A stretch of 18,555 nucleotides of DNA from Candidatus Colwellbacteria bacterium GWA2_46_10 (GTDB lineage Bacteria > Patescibacteriota > Minisyncoccia > UBA6257 > Colwellbacteraceae), in contig MHIS01000020.1 in assembly GCA_001817635.1 (NCBI GenBank), forward strand, positions 38,742 through 57,296, read 5' to 3'. Numbering within the stretch: the first letter of the stretch is position 1; each line of letters begins with the position of its first letter. The position numbers and the translations under genes are program-made. A model generated the notes under the pieces. It saw only the letters and a list, made by a program, of their open reading frames with translations. It was not told the origin of the DNA and searched no databases. Below are positions 14,612 through 18,555 of the stretch, piece after piece.

Positions 14612-15570
14612 CTACGCGCGCTGGCAGCATGTTTGATAAAAGCTGCTTCTATGATGCGATCGAAAAGCTCTTCTAGAGTTATCCCGTGAGCGAGGGCCGC
14701 TTGGGGCACCAAACTGTTTTCTGTCATTCCCGGAATGGTGTTCAATTCAAGAACGTACAAATCCCCATCTTCTCCCAAAATCATATCTGTTTTAGAAACG
14801 CCAGATGCCCCAACTAGTTCGTGTGCCCGTAGCGCTACGGCCTGAGCCAAGCCAGTCTCCCTCTCCAATATTCTCGCTGGAGTTACCTTATCCGTTGCCC
14901 CCTTAGTGTATTTGGCGTTGTAGTCAAAGAATCCGGATTTAGGAATGATTTCCGTAACAGGCAATGGGAAAGCATGCCCCATACCGTCATCCACAACTCC
15001 ACAAGCTAACTCCCTCCCCTGAATATATTCCTCTATGAGCGCTCTTTTGCTGTATGAAAATGCTCTCTCAAGAGCTAGCTTCACCTCATCTATGGTTCTT
15101 GCAATCCCCACCCCCAAAGAAGATCCCCTATTAAACGGTTTTACCACCGCAGGTAGCGAAATATCACTCCAGTCTCTTTCCGCCGATTCATGGCTGTTAA
15201 ATACCACCGAATGGGGAACATTCATGCCGTGAGCCTTAAAGAGTCTTCGAGAGAGAATTTTGTTCATAGCCAAGGCGCTTGCCATATGATCACTCCCGGT
15301 ATATGGGATTTCCAAATCTCTCAAAAGCTCCTGCACCGTACCGTCCTCACCGTACTCCCCATGCATGGCCACAAAGACCACATCAGCCATATCTTTCAGG
15401 TGTTTTGGCTCTACGGGCCATTCCCCCTTACGATTCACCAAAACGGGGATAATGTCATATCTGTCTTTATCCAAACTAGCATGCACTAATCGCCCACTGG
15501 CTAGGGAAACATCGTGTTCTGAAGAGGGACCACCCACCAAAAGAGCTACCCTTACTTTATGGGGTTTCAT
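14608..15570 (-). CDS. ddl: D-alanine--D-alanine ligase
   Basis: ATP-grasp enzyme that makes the D-Ala-D-Ala dipeptide for peptidoglycan in the cytoplasm. The 320 residues show ALLVGGPSSEHDVSLASG at 9-26, VAMHGEYGEDGTVQELL at 67-83, PAVVKPFNRGSSLGVG at 140-155 (ATP lysine and glycine loop), the EEYIQGRELACGV strand, FFDYNAKYTKG at 214-224 and ELNTIPGMTENSLVP at 275-289 with the metal-binding Glu/Asn and the serine loop. Length is normal. The stop is TGA (14608-14610), overlapping the dnaG start. It follows the cupredoxin gene by 29 bases and has its own promoter-like sequence with almost no leader. It would supply the termini that the carboxypeptidase two genes upstream may trim. Confidence 0.95.
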   Translation of the reverse strand: MKPHKVRVALLVGGPSSEHDVSLASGRLVHASLDKDRYDIIPVLVNRKGEWPVEPKHLKDMADVVFVAMHGEYGEDGTVQELLRDLEIPYTGSDHMASALAMNKILSRRLFKAHGMNVPHSVVFNSHESAERDWSDISLPAVVKPFNRGSSLGVGIARTIDEVKLALERAFSYSKRALIEEYIQGRELACGVVDDGMGHAFPLPVTEIIPKSGFFDYNAKYTKGATDKVTPARILERETGLAQAVALRAHELVGASGVSKTDMILGEDGDLYVLELNTIPGMTENSLVPQAALAHGITLEELFDRIIEAAFIKHAASARR

Positions 15571-15577
15571 ACCCCTT

Positions 15578-15607
15578 AATATACCTGGGATTAGCCCCCT
15601 TATTCAA
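15578..15607 (-). promoter_or_regulatory. Candidate leaderless promoter of ddl
   Basis: On the minus strand TTGAAT (15602-15607, 4 of 6), an 18-base spacer and TATATT (15578-15583, 5 of 6). Only seven bases (AAGGGGT) separate the -10 from the ddl ATG, so transcription should begin at or within a base or two of the A of the ATG. The AAGGGG looks like part of a Shine-Dalgarno sequence but sits one base from the ATG, too close to work normally. Confidence 0.5.
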
Positions 15608-16055
15608 CTACCACCTTTCCGAAGAATTTAGCGTCAAGATGGTTGTGGTACCCCCACTCACCTACTTCGTTGAAAGTGAATTCGTAGCTCCCGCCCGGAG
15701 CTATGCCATCACAGGCGTCAAAGATACTTTCCCGCTCGGCGGTATCACACTTTTCAATGCCAGAGCCGGGATATACTGTGTGAGTTGGATGCATCGCTGA
15801 GGCTGGCCAGAAGTTACCATCTGAACTATTTACGAATTTAACTGTCTCCCCTGCCTTTACGGTCAAGATGCCTGGAGAAAATCCTGTTCCGGTAAAGGTT
15901 ATTACATTCCCACCATCGGTTGCCTCTTCTACCGTCCCATTTCCCCCCACGTTCTCTGTCTCATTTACTGCTGGAGCTTGAGATTGGCTCGTGAAGTACC
16001 ATATTCCCAAAGCCGCTACTACTATCAACGCTACTACTAAAAATGTTTTATTCAT
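15600..16055 (-). CDS. Membrane-anchored cupredoxin-like protein with unusual metal site
   Basis: A 151-residue protein with an N-terminal membrane anchor or signal (MNKTFLVVALIVVAALGIWYF), a Gly/Glu/Asn-rich linker (about 25-48) and a beta-sandwich of cupredoxin type. Supporting stretches are VITFTGTGFSPGILTVKAGETVKFVNSSD at 51-79 and the final strand EWGYHNHLDAKFFGKVVVE. In ordinary type 1 copper proteins this last strand carries Cys-x2-His-x2-Met; counting back from Gly146 the three positions are Asn138, Asp141 and Phe144. His137, His139, His89 and His92 are candidate ligands instead, and Cys103 and Cys115 could form a disulfide. Blue-copper electron transfer is therefore unlikely; copper or other metal binding outside the membrane is possible. 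It follows the carboxypeptidase by 34 bases. An AAAGG lies just before the ATG. Confidence 0.72.
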   Translation of the reverse strand: MNKTFLVVALIVVAALGIWYFTSQSQAPAVNETENVGGNGTVEEATDGGNVITFTGTGFSPGILTVKAGETVKFVNSSDGNFWPASAMHPTHTVYPGSGIEKCDTAERESIFDACDGIAPGGSYEFTFNEVGEWGYHNHLDAKFFGKVVVE

Positions 16056-16089
16056 TTGCCTTTAAATTCTCATTACGACCTTTTACATC

Positions 16090-16983
16090 CTAATCAAAAA
16101 TACTCACCAAATATTCATCTATCTGTCGTTGATCTAGATCATAGAAATTTTTATCTTCCCTGTGAAGCTTTATGGCTAGATCTTTTCCTACGAATCTCCA
16201 ATGCCATGGTTCAAAGACATAGTACCCGTTACCCTTGGGATATGAGAGCACAAACCCATATTTATATGCATTTTCCTGAAGCCAGGTGTATGCTTCGGTA
16301 TTCTCAAATCCGGTAAGGTTTGCCCCCACCCCCACCACCGTCAAGTCAACCGCCGTTCCCAGTTGATGTTCTGAATATCCCTGGTCTGCGGAAAATTGAT
16401 TCGCCCCCGAGCCGTATAGAACTTTATACCCCGACTTGAGAGCCGATTGAGTGCCGAAGGATCTATACGCTGATACTACATATATGTTAATTTCGTCATC
16501 CACCGCATCCGAGAGCATATCCTGGAAGTACGACCGCACCGAAGAGTGGATTTGTATATCATTCTCTTCATTCCATCTATATTCGGTTTTGATGGATGAG
16601 AGCCCCTGAGGGATATAGTGCTCATTCAAAAAGAATACTTTTGAATACTTCTGCAGCAGCTCTGGGTCAATCTTACTTAGCTTATCCAGCACCCCAACGG
16701 TTTCCGCGATCTCCCCGACCTGCTCGCTAAACTCCTCAACTTTCTGCTTCTCCCCCATCAGTTCTCCCTCCAGGGTCGCCTTTTCACTCTCTACCTGGGA
16801 AAGATTTTCCTCCTTCACCCCCAAAGTCTTCTCTAAAGAGGCCTTTTCTTCTTTTAGTGAGTCGTATTGGGTTTGTAGATTCCAGTATGCATACCCGAGA
16901 GACGCTGAAATCAAGAAGAAGACCATAACCAGGCCTACGGGTACACTCATAGAGAAAATTTTAGTCAGATCCTTCAAGTTCAC
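16090..16983 (-). CDS. Membrane-anchored LAS-family D-Ala-D-Ala carboxypeptidase (VanY/DacB type)
   Basis: Zinc peptidase expected to trim peptidoglycan peptides outside the membrane. The 297 residues hold one N-terminal transmembrane segment (about 13-33), a heptad-rich coiled coil (about 36-95), a linker and a C-terminal peptidase domain. Motifs: SAYRSFGTQSALK at 171-183 with the substrate-binding Arg174, SEHQLGTAVDLT at 204-215 with zinc ligands H206 and D213, and EPWHWRFVG at 258-266 with catalytic E258 and zinc ligand H261. All catalytic residues are present. The start is uncertain: a GTG at 16981-16983 gives 297 residues, but a perfect TATAAT ends only 3 bases before it; the ATG at 16948-16950 would give 286 residues and still keep the anchor. 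The coiled coil may hold the catalytic domain away from the membrane or mediate dimers. Confidence 0.88.
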   Translation of the reverse strand: MNLKDLTKIFSMSVPVGLVMVFFLISASLGYAYWNLQTQYDSLKEEKASLEKTLGVKEENLSQVESEKATLEGELMGEKQKVEEFSEQVGEIAETVGVLDKLSKIDPELLQKYSKVFFLNEHYIPQGLSSIKTEYRWNEENDIQIHSSVRSYFQDMLSDAVDDEINIYVVSAYRSFGTQSALKSGYKVLYGSGANQFSADQGYSEHQLGTAVDLTVVGVGANLTGFENTEAYTWLQENAYKYGFVLSYPKGNGYYVFEPWHWRFVGKDLAIKLHREDKNFYDLDQRQIDEYLVSIFD

Positions 16984-16986
16984 CTA

Positions 16987-16992
16987 ATTATA
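16987..16992 (-). promoter_or_regulatory. -10 element of the carboxypeptidase gene
   Basis: A perfect TATAAT on the minus strand, 3 bases before the annotated GTG start. No good -35 is seen at 16-18 bases. If used, transcription would begin inside or after the GTG, giving a leaderless message or forcing use of a downstream start such as the ATG at 16950. Confidence 0.45.
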
Positions 16993-17024
16993 CAAACCCG
17001 CAAAACCAAAATACATAAGGGTAG

Positions 17025-17030
17025 TATAGT
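17025..17030 (+). promoter_or_regulatory. -10 element of the permease gene
   Basis: TATAGT (5 of 6 to TATAAT) on the plus strand, 13 bases before the permease ATG, inside the 60-bp divergent region 16984-17043. The -35 region is not recognisable. The predicted leader is about 6-7 bases, without a Shine-Dalgarno sequence. Confidence 0.4.
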
Positions 17031-17043
17031 ATCATGAGTATAT

Positions 17044-18156
17044 ATGAAGAGGTTAACTCTTTGGTATAGGCAATACGTCCTGCCCACCGTGCTGGTTGGC
17101 TCTTTAACCGTAGGAGCTGGAATGTTTGCCCTGCCCTACGTTTTTTCAAAAAGCGGTTTCCTCGTAGGATCAATATACCTAATCCTCTTTACCTTGATCT
17201 TCATCAAAATCAACAACGACTATGCGGTAATCATCAGCGAACATTCCGGCAAACACCGTTTTGCCAGTTATGCCGGTGAGCACTTAGGCAAAGGTGGATT
17301 CTGGCTATCTATCATCGCGGTTGTGGTCGGCCTCCTGCTCACCCTAACCATTTACGTAATCCTTTCCGCCAGTTTCTGGAGCCTAATAAGCTCCTCCGGT
17401 CCGAATATCTCCAACTATCTTTTCTGGGCAGTCAGCTCCCTAGCCATCGCACTGTCCATAAAGAAGCTCCTTAACCTGGACACCTTCCTCTCGGCGGCCA
17501 TGCTTGCGATAATACTGTTCGTATTCTTCTTGGGGTTAGGCCAGGAAACGCCAGCCATCACTCCGGATACATCCCTATCTGGATTACTTTTCCCGTACGG
17601 AGCGGTTCTCTTTGCCCTTTATGGACGAGCCGCTATTGGCCCCCTCGAAGATTACTACGAATCGGCAAAGCTTGACTGGAAGAAAGCTAAGGTACCAATC
17701 GCCCTCGGCACCGCCATTCCAGCCGTTCTTTTCCTCCTTTTTGCTATAGGTGTTATCGGCCTATCCCCTTCGGGTGTCACTACAGACGCGGTTTCCGGCA
17801 TTGTAGGCGGAACCCTCCTACCCTTGCCTATTCTCGGAATCCTCGGACTTTTAACAATATGGACATCGTACATAGTGATCGGAACCGAGATCAAAGATAT
17901 TCTATCCAACGATCTTAAATTACATGATGTTCTGGCGTTGTTAATAGTGGCCTTGGTACCCGTCCTACTCTTTACTGTGGGTATAGGGAGCTTTATTACC
18001 CTGGTTAGCATAGTGGGAGCGATATTCCTTGCCATTGAATGTATCTTAGTCATCCTGATGCGCGGAAAACTTAAGGGAAAACTATCTTTTTTGGATAAGT
18101 TAATTATTGGTTTGTTAGTGGCAGGTGCACTTCATACCCTTATTGTGACAATTTAA
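17044..18156 (+). CDS. Amino-acid permease of the aromatic/HAAAP type
   Basis: A 370-residue integral membrane protein with about ten or eleven hydrophobic helices. The first helix carries VGSLTVGAGMFALPYVFSKSG at about 17-37, the unwound Gly-rich motif at the substrate site of APC-superfamily transporters and especially of the Trp/Tyr/Ser-Thr permease branch. Later helices include LFPYGAVLFALYGRAAIGPLEDYYE near 180-205, matching the second substrate-site segment of this branch. A short basic C-terminal loop (RGKLKGKLSF) precedes the last helix. It probably takes up amino acids with an ion gradient, fitting a reduced genome that lacks biosynthesis; the substrate cannot be read. It is transcribed away from all other complete genes here. 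Confidence 0.82.
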   Translation: MKRLTLWYRQYVLPTVLVGSLTVGAGMFALPYVFSKSGFLVGSIYLILFTLIFIKINNDYAVIISEHSGKHRFASYAGEHLGKGGFWLSIIAVVVGLLLTLTIYVILSASFWSLISSSGPNISNYLFWAVSSLAIALSIKKLLNLDTFLSAAMLAIILFVFFLGLGQETPAITPDTSLSGLLFPYGAVLFALYGRAAIGPLEDYYESAKLDWKKAKVPIALGTAIPAVLFLLFAIGVIGLSPSGVTTDAVSGIVGGTLLPLPILGILGLLTIWTSYIVIGTEIKDILSNDLKLHDVLALLIVALVPVLLFTVGIGSFITLVSIVGAIFLAIECILVILMRGKLKGKLSFLDKLIIGLLVAGALHTLIVTI

Positions 18157-18225
18157 CAAATACAGAGTAGCGGAAATATTGATACTTGTTTTAAAACCAT
18201 AATCTAGGGGCCTCTTTGGGTACCC

Positions 18226-18256
18226 TATAAAAAGTGACAAAAGTCACACTTTTATA
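18226..18256. terminator. AT-rich hairpin after the permease, possible bidirectional terminator
   Basis: AAAAGTG (18230-18236) pairs with CACTTTT (18247-18253) around a ten-base loop, and TAT/ATA can extend it across one bulged A. A second fold inside the same bases, GTGAC-AAAA-GTCAC (18234-18247), competes with it. It lies 70 bases after the permease stop and is followed by TTTTATAT, as in an intrinsic terminator, though the stem is poor in G/C. An operator for the gene to its right is the alternative. The rest of 18157-18318 is AT-rich and shows no gene. Confidence 0.45.
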
Positions 18257-18278
18257 TAGACGCTAGAAACTCATATTC

Positions 18279-18308
18279 TTGCCAATAAGAGACAAAAATA
18301 TGTACTAT
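18279..18308 (+). promoter_or_regulatory. Candidate promoter of the right-edge gene
   Basis: TTGCCA (18279-18284, 5 of 6 to TTGACA), an 18-base spacer and TACTAT (18303-18308, 4 of 6). The -10 ends 10 bases before the ATG at 18319, predicting a leader of only about 3-5 bases. Confidence 0.4.
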
Positions 18309-18318
18309 ATCACATGAT

Positions 18319-18555
18319 ATGAAATTACCTCATGTTACCTATAAGTACGATTTAGAAAGAGACATTGACGATATAGAGATTGGACTCAATACCATTAGAA
18401 ACGGCAGAAAACCAGATAATGAACTTGCGCTTTTAATAGGACAATACGGTGAAAATCCTTTTCGTGAGGATATTAAAAAGTATCTGAAAGTTCGTTGGGA
18501 AAACAATGAATCTATTAAGGAGGTTGTTATAAAACAACTCCAGGAGTACTGGGAT
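18319..18555 (+). CDS. Unrecognised protein, N-terminal part (cut by window edge)
   Basis: An open frame from ATG at 18319 through the right edge, 79 residues so far. It begins MKLPHVTYKYDLERDIDDIE and is soluble, charged and probably helical (RDIDDIEIGLNTIRNGRK, then REDIKKYLKVRWENNESIKEV). I do not recognise the family. There is no signal peptide or membrane segment. Its base composition is clearly more AT-rich than the genes to the left, and it follows an AT-rich intergenic region, so it may belong to an accessory block. An upstream ATG (18314) runs into a stop at once, so 18319 is the best start. That it is a real gene is supported by the uninterrupted frame and the promoter-like sequence before it. 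Confidence 0.6.
   Translation, partial: MKLPHVTYKYDLERDIDDIEIGLNTIRNGRKPDNELALLIGQYGENPFREDIKKYLKVRWENNESIKEVVIKQLQEYWD

Overview
The window looks like a chromosomal segment of a bacterium of the Candidate Phyla Radiation (Patescibacteria). This is inferred from the set of reduced housekeeping proteins: an RNA polymerase alpha subunit without its C-terminal domain, a compact AlaRS that ends at its SAD domain, a short IF1, a short L13, a membrane protein with a probable baseplate-J-like ectodomain, and very tight gene packing with almost no Shine-Dalgarno sequences. The ddl gene ends in TGA, so the UGA=Gly code of Gracilibacteria/SR1 does not apply. I cannot name the lineage below that level.

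Layout. From position 1 to 16983 every gene lies on the minus strand, so it reads right to left. The order of transcription is: LAS-type D-Ala-D-Ala carboxypeptidase, cupredoxin-like protein, ddl, dnaG, rpoD, alaS, an FtsA/PilM-like fragment protein, the baseplate-J-like membrane protein, infA, rpmJ, rpsM, rpsK, rpsD, rpoA, rplQ, rplM, rpsI, a small membrane protein, a GT2 glycosyltransferase, greA, lysS and serS (cut by the left edge). Most junctions are overlaps (TAATG, ATGA) or gaps of a few bases. At 16984-17043 a short divergent promoter region separates this block from a plus-strand amino-acid permease. An AT-rich 162-bp intergenic stretch with a hairpin follows, then the start of an unrecognised plus-strand gene that runs off the right edge.

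How the genes fit together. The core is the information-processing machinery: translation initiation (IF1), ribosomal proteins of the alpha operon and the L13-S9 pair, RNA polymerase alpha, primary sigma factor, GreA, primase and three aminoacyl-tRNA synthetases. A peptidoglycan theme (Ddl making D-Ala-D-Ala, a membrane-anchored LAS peptidase likely to cut D-Ala termini) sits upstream. The dnaG-rpoD pair recalls the macromolecular synthesis operon of other bacteria, but here it is headed by ddl and continues into alaS.

The most interesting signals are modified transcription components (alpha with a Lys/Glu tail instead of its C-terminal domain, sigma with a histone-like Lys/Arg tail), a doubly reduced AlaRS translationally linked to a degenerate actin-fold protein, a cupredoxin fold without the normal copper ligands, and several -10 hexamers so close to start codons that the mRNAs should be leaderless or nearly so. 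I found no CRISPR array, tRNA, rRNA, insertion sequence or phage module, and no gene-free stretch over 300 bases.
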